DNA of 64,000 bases from Paracyclopina nana (GCA_019096065.1 JAGUCH010000001.1:496001-560000); one strand, 5' to 3'; positions 46,488-58,330 are shown, counted from the stretch's first letter. Made by a program: numbers and translations. Notes: generated by a model from the sequence alone, not told the origin.

Positions 46488-48145
46488 AATAGCTATTTAA
46501 ATTCCTTAAATAAACTGCATCCTTAATCTATTTAGACGTAAATATTATATTCTTAAAACATCATGACTTAAAATCGATATTGAACGCTGTATTAGTTTGT
46601 GACAATATTTTTCGATAAAATTTGTTGCATGGGTGAGTTTAGTTTTTGCTCAAACCTTCAAGTTCCTTCATAGCCAGCCCCAAAACTTGCAATATTTTTC
46701 CCACAAAAAGGAGCCTGTCAAACTGAGCAGGAGCCGTAAAAATTGGCACGAAAAAAAGGGTTAGCATATTTCAAGTGTACTTGACCCTGGGAAGAAGAAG
46801 AAAGAGAATGACAACAGCCATCATTTTCATGTTACCACAACAACTACAACCATGAATAAAAATAATGAGAGCCAGCTTGAGAATTTGCTCAACTCATGTT
46901 AATGGCCAATTTCCACGGCTCAAATATGAGAAGGAAAAAATGAGCAGGAGAAGCCAGGCTCAAAAACTGTGAATTGTTGACCTTAGTCAGTTGACTTGTC
47001 CGGCTCGAGGCCAAAGTCGATCACGCATATTGCAAACTCGTGACAATTGTGAAATGGAAGAAGAAGAAGAGATTATTTGGCGAATTATCAAGCGTGGATC
47101 TGATTTAATTACACACATCAACATGCCAAGATTTGGAAATTGAAAGTGGGCAATGTAAACAGAGTGGCGCTACTCTTCATCTTTTTTTGCTAGTGGCGCG
47201 CGGACTTGGATCTAATTATCATCAACTTGTTGAATTAAGGCGTGGCGTTGAAAAAACGCGGGACGCCCACAACAACAACAAACCTCTTCAAAAAATTAAT
47301 TTGTGACTCGGCGAATTTTTTTCCTTGCCTCTTCTTTGTTTTTGTTTCTACTTCCGCCGGCAAAAAGAGTAGTAATAATAAGATGAAGGAGGCTCACATT
47401 AAATTAACTTTATTCAACATTCAGATATATTGTTAGTAGTCCCAATCGTAAGGTAATGCTGCTGTCCCCGAGCTGGGATTTTTACAGTTTTTTGGCCGTT
47501 TCGGGTCAGCTGATTATACATAGTGTACACATTCAGGATAGCTAATTCAGATAGCGGTGGCTTTCAATGTTCAATGTTTTTAAATAGATGTTCCTTAATA
47601 GCTAGAGTTTTGATAGGGTTCCATAATAATGTAACAACAATTAATGTAGTACTGTATTATGTAGCTCGATTAAGATCTACTGTCTTTTTTTGATTTGGGT
47701 TCACAGGAAGCGTTCATGGGTGCGAGCGCGCGTGTAGATCTTAATTGCACGCCCCACCATCGAGCTGCTCTACAAAGATGCGCTTTTTGAAACATATTTG
47801 CCTTACTTCACTAAGTCCCTTAAAATTAGCGTGGGCCCCGAGTCGATCTTAATCGGCCCTCGTAGTAGAATGTCCAACCAATTTTCCTTGGAAAATTGCG
47901 TTTCATCAACACTTTCGACTATTAACATCAACAATTTAGACTATTTTTGAAAGCTTGCGTTTTCACGTGGTGAAAGCCGTGACAGGAAATCTGGTCACTC
48001 TGTTTCAACACTTTGTTGAAATTCTGGCCCTTTTTGAATGCAAAACTTTCCTACACCTAGTTTTCTACACACTGACAGAAATTGCTTTATCAGTAGACCT
48101 TAATTCTAACATTCAGATGCTTGTTCAGTTGAAACGGGTTAATCA
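46488..48145. other. Non-coding, downstream of VMAT
   Basis: No exon supported. A pair of short inverted words (gattaagatctac near 47670, gtagatcttaat near 47733) with a third relative near 47848 is the only structure noted. The 3'UTR of the minus-strand VMAT gene should lie just left of 48146. Confidence 0.4.
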
Positions 48146-51100
48146 TTATTGTTGGTAACTTTGTTCTCCAGTCGTCGATGTAAATTGGTGGGGCATGCCG
48201 ATTTCATCGTCAAAGTTGGCGTATTTCACTTTGACCTTTTCCCCACCAAACACCAGTTGCTGAAAACATAAACAGAGGGAAAATCACATTTCATATTCAA
48301 ACTTTGTTTTGAATTACTTGAAAATTGGAGCATTCTTCAAAATAAGAGGTTGCGTGATTGCATTAAAAATCTTTGCGATGCATCATTTACTGTATTGTTG
48401 AAAAAATTCAGTTTTTTATGTTATTATTTTTTTAAATGTAATACATGAAGTATAAGTCAAAGGAACAAAAAAAGCAACATTTTATTTTTTTAAACCTTGT
48501 TTTTCAAAAATAATGGCATTTTTAAAGTAGTGTATAGTGGCAATTTTTGCTTTCTTTCTAGATGTAAAGCCTAGGTCTTAAAAGTGTTGAAAGTAGCCAA
48601 AATGAAAAAAAAAGTCTTCAAAAAAATACTCAATTCATGACATACTTACAAAAGCAAGAAAGTAATGTAGTAAAATCATTTTTAGATCTGCTTTCACATT
48701 AAAAATTAAAATTAAAAATTCACATTAGTATCATAACAATAACATTGATGTAGGGCGATCCAAGCGGCTTTAAAGGGCAACAGCTGGGATTTTCAGCTGA
48801 CGCTGCTAGAGAAAAAAAACTGAGTTTGAAATGTCATTCCAACTCGAGCAATAGTTTGAAAGAAAGACCCGATCAAATTAGGGTAATGAAACATTTTAAG
48901 GAATTACTTCATAACATTAAAATAGAGCGGTTCATAATCGAAAGTAGCCAAAAGATGCTTAAGTCTTGCTAATGCATAGCTTATGTATAACAAAAGTAAC
49001 AATCTATGATAATTACTCGCCCTTAAAAAAGAGGCTCGAGTCACAAGATCAAAACTTGAGTTTGAGCTCAACTCCCAAGTGTTTCCTCAAATTTGTCAGC
49101 AGATGGGATGTCTTTGTTATGATACGGATGTCTATAATTGTAAAGGTTGCGTGAGCGCAGCCGAAAAATGTTCCGTCTTCGGAACTTTAAGCCTCACCGT
49201 CGTTTCTTGCTTCTCTTGCTCCGTTCTTGGCGGCGGATCCTTGAGGAAGATGAGGAGAGGCCCGTAGAGGAAGGAGATGATGCCAATGCCAATCATCATG
49301 GTCTTGAAACCGAGTCCTTGCACCAGACTCCCGCTGAGCGCGGGGCCCACGGCGAACCCCATGCAAAACGCAATGTCTCCAATGGCGTACACGCCGCCAT
49401 ACACCGAGGAATGGCGGATATCAACCAGAAAGCCCAATTGAGGCATCATGCTGGAGTCAACCATGCCAATGCCAAATCCCAACGCTGCCATTGGGATGAT
49501 CAGATGGTTGGGCGCCGTGGCGAAAGGTACCTGCAGTTCGGAACGTTTGAGTCGGAACTCACGCAACCTCTCTTAGTTATTTGAGGCTTTTGAGGGCTGC
49601 TGGCGCCAAACTCTCACTCACTCAAGGAGGTTGTGAGGCCAAAGCTGGGTCATCACAGCCAAGTTGAGTGAGTTGGAGGCAGGAGCAGGGATTTCTTCTT
49701 CTTTTTAATTCTAAATTGTGGCCTTACACAAATAAGGGCAAGGCCTATCATGAGAAGGCCGATGAGAGAGGCCAGCCATCGGCCCATCCGGTGTCCCAAG
49801 GGGCCAAACAGGTTAGTCCCAATCAGGTAGGAGATGGAGGCGGGCAGAAAGGCGGCCCCCAGCTGCCATTTCTCGGCATTCATCCGATCCATCATGAAGA
49901 TGGGCAGGGAGGGCTCAAGCATGGCGATGCCCATGTTGGCAAATGTGATGGCACCTGTAAAATTTTGAAATGTAAATGCTTTATTCCATTCAAGGCGTTG
50001 AAGGGAAACGCGCATGGAACATTGAAGTAACAATCGCTTAGAGCGCACGAACTTTGTGCTCAAAATGCACGCGGAACGGAAGATCTTAAGAACGGTAAAG
50101 GAATTAAGTCTTAGCGCGTGCTCAAAGCGCGCACGGAACGCACGCTAAACAAGCGAAGAAAGCCCAAGGAAAAACCTCTTAGCGCGCACGGAACGCGTGC
50201 TCAAAACGAGCGAGGAACTCGCAAGGAGCGTGCGAGGAACGCTTAAGGAACAACCTCTTAGAGCGCACGGAACGCGTGCTCAAAACGCGCGCAAAGCATT
50301 AGGAGAACAAGTGAAGAACGCTCAAGTAACAACCTCTTGGCGCGCACCGAACGCGTGCTCAAAACGAGCGATGAACTCGCAAGGAGCGTGCGAGGAACGC
50401 TTAAGGAACAACTTCTTAGTGCGCACGGAACGCGTGCTCAAAACGCGCGCAAAACATTAGGAGAACAAGTGAAGAACGCTCAAGGAACAACCTCTTGGCG
50501 CGCACGGAACGCGTGCTCAAAACGTGCGCAGAACGCGAAAAAGGCGCGCGAAACGCACATGGAATAAGAGCTGACTTGGAAATTTATCATGGTAGATGGC
50601 GCCACTGTAAGGTAGTCCAGCTGTTTACGCCGTTTACGCTGTTTACGCCAGCTGTTTACGCCGCACAGCATAGATGCATGCGCCGCACAGCATAGATGCA
50701 TGCGCCGCACAGCATAGATGCATGCGCCGCACAGCATAGATGCATGCACCGCACAGCACAGATGCATGCGCCGCACAGCACAGATGCTAAATAAAATTGC
50801 ATCTGCCGCACATCAACATTGCTCAGCACAGCCATGATTGATGCAGTCACAAGTTGAGGGCTTACAATTTGAAAATAGACTCTGTAAAGACAAGACTTGC
50901 CTGAAGCAATAAGGATGTAAGGGTCCTTGATGAGAGCCTTCAAACTCGGCGCTTCCTCCTCACTCTTGGTAACTTTAGGTTGCAGAACGCAAAGCTGGAG
51001 CACTGAAATTTCTTAATTACTCAGAGCCCAATTGCTTTAGGTCATAACTTACATCCATCCAGAAGGGCTAGCATTGCCAGCACGATGAAAGGGGCTGATT

Positions 51101-54100
51101 TGCCCACAAATTGGTACATAAAGCCCCCAAAAGGGGGGCCAATGAGAACCCCCAAGGCCAAGCCCCCCAGGGCTATGGCCATTGCATTGCCCCTTTCCTT
51201 GTCATCAGGAAACCTCTCTGCCAACATGCCCATTCCTATTAGTTGTATAAGAATTGAATTTTTTTGGCTCAGCCTCTATGAAAAAATGTCTGCTTACCTG
51301 AGACACTTGAACAGGACGAGCCAATGCCCTGCAGGGCCCTGGCAAAGAAAAGCACCGCATAACTTCTGCTGAAGGCAAAAACTGAAAGTGCAAATTCGAC
51401 TTTTAGATAAAATGATGTAGGTTATCACACTTATTTTCGGGAACTAATCAACTCAGCTCCACAGAGTGTGATACTGAGAAATATAGCAACACTATTACTG
51501 CTGCAACAAGTTGTTGTAGCAGTTTGGGAAAAACGAGGAGAGCCAGTTTTTCATGTCGCGTCTCCTCCAATTCTCCTTCAATTGGGGGCCCCGCTCATCT
51601 GCTTTCCTAAATTTCAAGCACATGCGTGGACTTTTAGGCTTTTTTCCCGCTGATTTGCAATCTTGGCCGAAAATGTATTCTGAAAGTGATTTTTGTTCGC
51701 TTTTCTGATCAACTTTGCTTTTTCGTGCATTTAGATGAGCTGGGCCCCTTTGCTGGCAAGTGTCAAGCATCCGCCAACATTAGCTCCAGAGTCATTCTAA
51801 ACAAAGTCTTCTATACTCACTCAAAGTGGATAAAAACATGATGATGAAGCCCATGAACATAGGAACACTGTAGCCAATCCTGAAATGCATTTTAAACGTG
51901 AATTCATATTGATTATTTTTTCATGCCAAAATCAGTCTTTGGTTCATTTTTTATTTTATGGAAATTATTTATATTATACTTTTGATCTCTTGGTTAAGTT
52001 TGTTATTCAAATAAAGCTTTTCAAAATATTGATTTTTTAAAATTTGAATTGCATAACTTAAATCAAATTTGAATTTATTTGATGACTTTTTGAAAATTAT
52101 AAGTGCATTTTTAGCCAAAAATTGGTTGTAATGCCTTTTCTAACTAAAGAAATTGTTAACTGTTAAGCAAATTTGCATTGCCCACAATGAATATTTTGCT
52201 AAGAGCTTGTAATGATTTCAATATATTTTGAGTTCACAGCACTTTTTAAAAATATTTTGCGACATAGCAAAATCTATAGCAATTCAATGATAATCTTAAA
52301 AGCACATATGAGGTAATAATTTAATGACAAAAAAAAATAATCTGAAATGACTCAGAAGTTGATTTCTAGCCAAAAAAGGACACTAAAAATACAGCGCCAT
52401 CTTTCTTCAAAAATCCAACTGATGAGTTGTTTTGCGCGAGAATTTTCAGCAGAAAGCAGAATTTTACCTATTAGTTAAAGGTCCCACAAATGGATTTGCA
52501 ATAAGTTGGACCACAGCCTTGGAAGCAAACATGACGCCAACCTCGATGTTTTCGTGGATCAACTCTTTATGCTTTAGCAGCTTTTCCCTCTTCTTTTGAG
52601 CTCTGTGAAAAAAGCATCACTTCAATGTCTTTAAATATATTTTTCCCTTATCTTTTAGCGTAATCTTGTCAAAGTAACCTTTTTGTCAAAGTAACATTTT
52701 TGTCAAAGTAACCTTTTTTGTCACAGTAACCTTTTGTCAAAGTAACCTTCTTGTCAAACTAACCTTCTTGTCAAACTAACCTTATTTGTCAAAATAACCC
52801 TATTTGTCAAAAAAACCTTCTTTGTCAAAATAACCTTATTTGTCAAAGTAACCTTTTTTGCGAAATTAAACTTTTTGTCAAAGTAACCTTTTTGTCAAAG
52901 TAACCTTTTTGTCAAAGTAACCTTTTTGTCAAAGTAACCTTTTTGTCAAAGTAACCTTTTTGTCAAAGTAACCTTTTTGTCAAAGTAACCTTTTTGTCAT
53001 AGTAACCTTTTTTGTCAAATTAAACTTTTGGTCAAAGTAACCTTTTCGTCAAAGTAACCTTTTCGTCAAAGTAACCGTTTCATCAAAGTAACCTTTTTGT
53101 CAAAGTAACCTTTTTGTCTAAGTAACCTCGTTGTCACAGTTATCTTTTTGTCAGATTAACCTTATTTGTCAAACTAACCTTCTAGTCAAACTAACCTTAT
53201 TTCTCAAAATAACCCTATTTGTCAAAAAACCTTCTTTGTCAAAATAACCTTATTTGTCAAAGTAACCTTTTTTGCGAAATTAAACTTTTTGTCAAAGTAA
53301 CATTTTCAACAAAGTAACCTTTTTTTCAAAGTAACCTTTTTTTCAAAGTAACCTTTTTTTCAAAGTAACCTTTTTTTCAAAGTAACCTTTTTTTCAAAGT
53401 AACCTTTTTTTCAAAGTAACCTTTTTGTCAAAGTAACCTTTTTTTTCAAAGTAACCTTTCTGTCAAAGTAACCTTCTTGTCAAACAAACTTTCTTGTCGA
53501 GGTAACCTTCTTGTCAAAGTAACATTATTTGTCAAAATAATGTTTTTGTCCAAGTAATTTTTTTTGTCAAAGTAACCCTTTCATAATTCTTGACAAAATG
53601 ACCTTTACATTCAAAATATTTTTCACGTAAAAGTTATTTTGGTGCTTGCAAAAGAAAATAAATGCACCTTTCTGCTGGAGTGAGGTCTTGATACTCGTCA
53701 GGCTCTTCTTCCTCAAGATCTCCAGCATTGTCATCATCATCATCATCCCCACCAACCAGGAACTCGAACGGAGCCGCGGGGTCCATATCGTAGTAGGTTT
53801 CATTGTACCCGAACGGAGTGATTGTAGTGCTTGTTGTTGTTGTTGTTGTGGTCGTGGTTGACCTGGTTGTTGGTGGCCTCAGTGTTGTGGTATAAATATC
53901 ATTTTGATGCCGGATGGTATACAAAAATTCGGGAATGATGGGCACTAAAAAAAAAAAAAATTGGAAATTTTTTAGAAATTTTTCCCAGAAGTGAAAATTG
54001 GTTTTCCTACTTGTGTTACACCAAAATAATCATTTTTGGGCCTTTTTAATCCCATTACTGACGTTTTTGCCATGTGTTATTGAGTCTCATTAATGAGCCC

Positions 54101-55273
54101 TCCTACTGTTTATATTAGCAGCGCATGCTTTCATCAAGGAGGGTATTATAGTGGAAGAAATGGCGGGAAGGGGACAACACTCGTAATAAAAGGGAATGAA
54201 AAGGCAATACAATAAAGAGCACCACTCCATTGATTTCCGCCTTCTTCAGTCGGCTTCGCGCCATTTATGGATGAAATCACTTACAGTGATGGACTCTCAC
54301 ATTTGCTCTCTTGGGGCTGCACAACGAGCAATAGCCATTTTTTGCGGTCAGACTGTGGCAATTTAACAATGGGAGAAGAGCACTTTTTGTTCACGCCTTA
54401 CATCCATTTGTTGCAACGCGGATAAACGTTTACCAATAAAAAAAGTTTCGTTAAAGTTATGTTAAATACATTTCATCACAAAAATAAAAATTACATATTT
54501 TGAACATAATGCTTATTCAGTGTTTTCATATGTTTGTAAGTGCAAGGTATGTTTAATTTAACTGATATGTTGCTGTGCGCTATGTTTCGATATAGTTAAT
54601 CATGATAGCGACAAATGTGAAAGCGATGTGAACAAACAGCTTCTTCTTGCAATTGAAAATTGTCATGATTATGGATTTTCACATTTGCTCATCCGCAGCT
54701 GCACGAGAAGTATTAGCCAGTTTATGCCCTCAGACTGTGACAATTTTCAATTACAAGAAGAAGCTGCTTGTTCACATTGCTTTCACATTTGTCGCTATCA
54801 TGATTAACTATAATAAAACATAGCGCACAGCAACATATAAGTAAATTAAACATATTTTGTTCAGAATGCTTATTCAGTGATTTCAGATCTTATGGAAGTG
54901 GGAAGTATGTTTAATTTAAATGACATGTTGCTGTGTTCTGTGTTTTGATATATAGTTAATCATGATAGCGACAAATGTGAAAGCGCTGTGAACAAACAGC
55001 TTCTTCACGTAATTGAAACTTGTCACAGTCTGAGGGCATAAAATGGTTATTGCTTCTTGTGCAGTTGTGGAAGAGCAAATGCGAAAATCCATAATTGAAT
55101 GTTGCGTCATTTTTACAAATTAAAAAAGCATAGTTACCGACTGTGGTGAGAAGCATGTTGTCAAGGAGCAAAGCTACAGCCACAATGATGAGAATGAGCT
55201 TTCGGGATTCTCGCATGGAGTGGAAGTAGGCCCCAATCCTGGTCCTGGAGACGTAATCAGCAGCAGCACCCAT
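48146..55273 (-). CDS. VMAT: Vesicular monoamine transporter (SLC18), complete, ten exons
   Basis: Minus-strand exons 55273-55138, 53944-53668, 52602-52468, 51879-51821, 51381-51298, 51235-51053, 51002-50901, 49954-49728, 49530-49198 and 48259-48146 join with consistent phases to exactly 549 residues. The protein is a proton-coupled MFS carrier that loads monoamines into vesicles. Key residues are in place: Asp38 in TM1 (LLLDNML), Lys166 in TM2 (MFASKA), Asp426 (GMVDSSMMP) and Asp453 (IGDIAFC). [12 protein letters not shown] and [16 protein letters not shown] match VMAT better than the acetylcholine transporter. The luminal loop is Thr-rich with an NET glycosylation site and an Asp/Glu run. 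Intron 7 uses a GC donor (TTCAG|gcaagt); all other introns are GT-AG. The introns hold many repeats. The last exon is assigned by splice sites and phase only. Confidence 0.94.
48721..49108 (+). repeat. Unclassified interspersed element, copy 2 (VMAT last intron)
   Basis: It begins cacattagtatcataacaa, with gtagggcgatccaagcgg and gggattttcagctgac in the first block, and attactcgcccttaaaaaag, cgagtcacaagat and caactcccaagtgtt in the last. It is the most complete plus-strand copy. It lies in the last VMAT intron, antisense to that gene, about 90 bases from the exon 9 donor. Confidence 0.85.
50030..50570. repeat. CpG-rich higher-order repeat in VMAT intron 7
   Basis: Tandem copies of a roughly 22-25 base unit containing gcacggaacgcgtgctcaaa. 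They group into a higher-order unit of 158 bases (aggaacgcttaaggaacaac at 50235 and 50393). GC and CpG content are far above the rest of the window. The resulting open frames are artefacts. Confidence 0.9.
50656..50790. repeat. 22-base repeat with gatgcatgc in VMAT intron 7
   Basis: About six copies of a 22-base unit made of cagcatagatgcatgc plus gccgca, the last ones changing catag to cacag. The cgtttacgcc words before it (50620-50660) are a separate short repeat. Confidence 0.92.
52660..53590. repeat. 17-base minisatellite filling VMAT intron 2
   Basis: About 50 copies of tttttgtcaaagtaacc with one-base length changes and several subfamilies (for example cttatttgtcaaaataac, tttttttcaaagtaacc). 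It makes up most of the 1065-base intron between exons 2 and 3. Confidence 0.95.
54280..55105. repeat. Roughly 200-base repeat in alternating orientation, VMAT intron 1
   Basis: A unit running from tgttgctgtg through gatagcgacaaatgtgaaag, acaaacagcttctt and cacagtctgagggcat to aaatccataat appears forward (about 54500-54690), reverse (about 54690-54865) and forward again (about 54866-55103). A weaker reverse fragment lies at about 54290-54400. The first two copies form a large hairpin with arms over 110 bases. Upstream flanks of the two forward copies also match (aatgcttattcagtg). Probably a non-autonomous mobile element family. Confidence 0.8.
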
Positions 55274-56280
55274 GCTGTCGTATTTTTTTTTTTTTTTTCT
55301 GCGAAGAGAAAATCATCTATTGTCAAATCTCTCCCTTTCTTTGGGGTCCAATCGTGCGTTGCTCTCAATAGTCTTCTTCCCTGGCCGGAATCAATTTACG
55401 GTTCTTTTCAACCATGAAAAAGAGATCATCCCTAGCCAAAGCTCCAGATCACCATCATTATCTTCCATAATCAAATATTACCGAGTCAATTTGAAGGCCG
55501 AATCAAGGCTTATTTTTGAGGTCTTGGATTACTTTCCCCTCAAAGTTGATTAACTCATCAGAATTTTTTGATATTAGAAAGCTACACAACGCTTCATCAT
55601 TTCCATTAAAGGAAAGCCAATCTATAAAAGCTCAACTAAAATTCCGCTACATACCGCTACACTACGCTTAACGCCTCTTAAATTAAGCTAACGCTACTAC
55701 TCTTCTGTCATAAAAACGCTCTACATATCTAAGCTTACAAAATCTTGGCTCCGCTTCACTACCCACATTGACTTGGCAGAGGACCTAGCCCAAACTACAA
55801 CAATTTTTATTTTCTGAAAGCAAGTGTCACAAGGGTTAATTTGGTGATAAAATAAAAATCCTGGCCTATCGCTTCCAATAACATAAAACATTTGAGAACG
55901 TTTAGCGCAAAAATGGCTCATTTTTTGGGGATAGTTAGTAACAATGACCCCCACTAAAATTCAAAAATAAAACTTAAGTTACTTCATAGCAAAATCGCGA
56001 GGATGAACAGAAACGGAGATATAGCCACGCTAAAAGTTGAGTTCTACCAACTTGAATAATTTTTCGAAATAAGTTTGGCAGCAAATATCTCAATTTGAGT
56101 ACATTTGACAGTCTAGCTTATGAAATAGAAAAAGTTTGATCTTCTTTTTCCAGAGGGAGTCATTGCTGTTAACAATCGTAAAACATAATAAACTGTAGGT
56201 GCTAGACGTTTTTGAAAATTCTATGTTACGGAAAGCCATGTTTAAGAGTTTGGGTTAGGACCTTCTTCAAGTCAATGTGT
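55274..56280. other. Upstream of VMAT; no gene recognised
   Basis: A possible acceptor (tctcttcgcag, minus strand) lies about 27 bases before the VMAT start codon, separated from it by an A-run, so an untranslated first exon further upstream is possible. Nothing else is supported. Confidence 0.35.
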
Positions 56281-56285
56281 ACTAA

Positions 56286-56397
56286 TAATACCGATTGAGT
56301 CATGAGAAACGCAATGCGCTGGCTGCACTGCTGCACTAAATAAACCGGCCGAATTGGCCATAGCGCTTACCCGGTTTTGATGACTCAATCGGTATTA
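56286..56397. repeat. 112-base palindromic element
   Basis: Ends are taataccgattgagtcat and its complement (56286-56305 and 56378-56397, one difference in 20). Inside are ggccgaattggcc (partial palindrome) and gcgct/agcgc words. Each end carries an AP-1-type tgagtca. It may be a very small MITE. Confidence 0.7.
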
Positions 56398-57000
56398 CAT
56401 CCTGTATTGCATCCTGAATGAAAAATGTATAATAACTTGTCGTTTGTCAGCTCTTGAAATTAAGTAGCGCTTCACTATATACGTCCACCCTTCGGGTAGG
56501 GCTCCGCTCCGCTCGAAAGTAGCAACCCTACTACACTGTATGCTGACATCAATTTGAAAGCCTTTATTAAAAAAGAATGTCAAGCAAATATGTATGCATA
56601 GTAGCTCATAATTTTTTTTTGTGTGTCAACAGATGATCTGCTTTCTAATCCTGTTGTATTAGCATAAAATTTGCTGTCCTTTGATATGTGTGATTTCCCC
56701 CCCTCCTTAAAGGAAAAGCTGATGTTCATTATATACTAGAGAGAGATGTGAGGAAATGCACATTAAATAATGGCCTCTATAGAGGACACAAAGCATTATT
56801 GCATTCCTCCCTGTTCATTTTTGGGACAACACATTTTTCATGAATGACTTATTGAAATACCTGGCAATCCTTCAGCTCCAAATCCTAATCTCTGAACACA
56901 AAATTGATCATGGGAAAAGACCTGCTAAGAGGGATAAGCTGCCCAAATAATCCACATATGTCATAATTAGAGACATTTCTCTTACTTTGAAAAAAAAATC
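56398..57000. other. Non-coding stretch
   Basis: No exon, RNA gene or repeat supported. Confidence 0.4.
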
Positions 57001-57002
57001 AT

Positions 57003-57115
57003 GGCTTTTTGAGAGCTTTTCGGTATGGGAGGGCGTTAACTCAAAAAGGAACTTTGCTCATAGTAGTTCCTTTTTGAGTTAACGCACCCCTGTAATCAAA
57101 AGATCTCAAAAAGCC
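57003..57115. ncRNA. Strong hairpin, microRNA-precursor-like or mini-MITE
   Basis: Arms 57033-57053 and 57065-57085 are perfectly complementary over 21 bases with an 11-base loop. Outside them an imperfect stem continues, closing with a perfect 12-base pairing (ggctttttgaga at 57003-57014 with 57104-57115). Length and shape suit a pre-miRNA read from either strand, but the inner stem is more perfect than usual and a small inverted-repeat element is equally possible. Confidence 0.4.
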
Positions 57116-58000
57116 TTGATTTGCTTTGTGGGGAAGTTTTATTTTTTATTTTTAGAGAGTTAGTGCTTGAAAAACGAGATTTAAGCACTTTTATAGTTTG
57201 GGAAATTTTGGCTCTTCAATAAATGATCCTTGCCTTAATTAAGTTAAAAGTATGAACTTTTGTCAGGGTGGGAAAATGCAAAAAGTAGGATTAATTAGAA
57301 GCATTCTTTCAGTATGAAAATGAAATATTTTTTTAATTATTTTCAGTACAACTGTAAGCAGCCTCTGAAGTAAGAATTTTAATAATAAAAGATGTAAGTA
57401 ATTTTTTTTTTCAAATGAGAGTGAATGAAATAGTAACTTCAATTATAAAAGAAGGAGATGAAGGGCAAATACTGATAATAATGTTGTATAAGAGGCTGAT
57501 GCAGTTATGATCTCAATTATCAGCTTTCCCATGGTGGATTGATCGTGGAAACGTGACGAAAAGTGTCATGATAAGGAAGGACGTAGCGGTCCCTTGAGAC
57601 ATCAATCAAAACAGAACTATTTAGAAAGCAGCCTCGCGCTCACAATTGTTATTGTTATTACTGTCTGTGTCACACTCGATCTCACCCCAAAATTGCCTTT
57701 GTTAGCCACGTTCCAGTGTCGTGCTGACTCCCTTAATGAGGTCCAAAATGTGTCCCAAATTGGGAGGAGGACCAGAGCTCCTAGCAACCATGGCATCATG
57801 TTAACTTATTTCTTACAACTTAACACTAAACATGTATAACAGGTGGTATAGCCCTCGGGTACGAGGATCGATACCCGGCGGCTCCAAGCGCTTTTTACAT
57901 TTGGAAAAAATCGCGAAGGTTTTCATTAGCTTGCTCGGTTGGACAAATCACAGGCGTAATGTCCGAGTAATGATCCGGAAAGAAAAGTAATGAGCAGGTG
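57116..58000. other. Non-coding stretch with a tRNA-like fragment
   Basis: At about 57841-57888 the words ggtggtatagc (A-box-like) and ggatcgatacc (B-box-like) are followed by cggctcca and a T run, but no acceptor stem or anticodon arm can be drawn. The region is otherwise featureless. Confidence 0.35.
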
Positions 58001-58006
58001 CGATGA

Positions 58007-58330
58007 GTTAAAGCTTACCTTGGTGCTGAGAAGGAGATCTCAACTACGATGTAGAGAAGACAGCGATCATTATTTCTTCAATGTGGGCTTGAGACGACCG
58101 ATCTCGAAGTGAGATCGGCGTCTACGGTCCACGGTCTTCTCCAAAGGAGTGACGACGATGCCACTTCAAAAAGGACAAAGGAGGGGTGGGGACTTTCGCA
58201 TTGGTGCCAAGGGAGCTTTCCAATCCCTACTTCTACGGTCAAAAGACGTCCAAGACGCAATTTATCATGAGTTGATGTTTAACGCTCATATGTTTGAAGA
58301 TCTCCTTCTCGGCACCATAGAAAGCTTTTA
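58007..58330. repeat. Inverted repeat with arms of about 40 bases
   Basis: Left end about 58007-58050, right end about 58290-58330; best shared word gagaaggagatct, with taaagctt-like outer ends. A perfect small hairpin (ccgatctc-gaagt-gagatcgg) lies inside near 58098-58118. It may be another small mobile element. Confidence 0.6.

Noticed and set aside
49147-49584. 145-codon plus-strand frame
   Set aside because: Antisense to VMAT exon 9, whose protein matches the family closely.
50197-50567. Plus-strand frames with [10 protein letters not shown]-type repeats in the CpG-rich array
   Set aside because: Repeat artefact inside a VMAT intron on the opposite strand.
58010-58060. cttacctt-like start suggestive of U1 snRNA
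   Set aside because: Beyond the first few bases there is no agreement with U1 loops or the Sm site.
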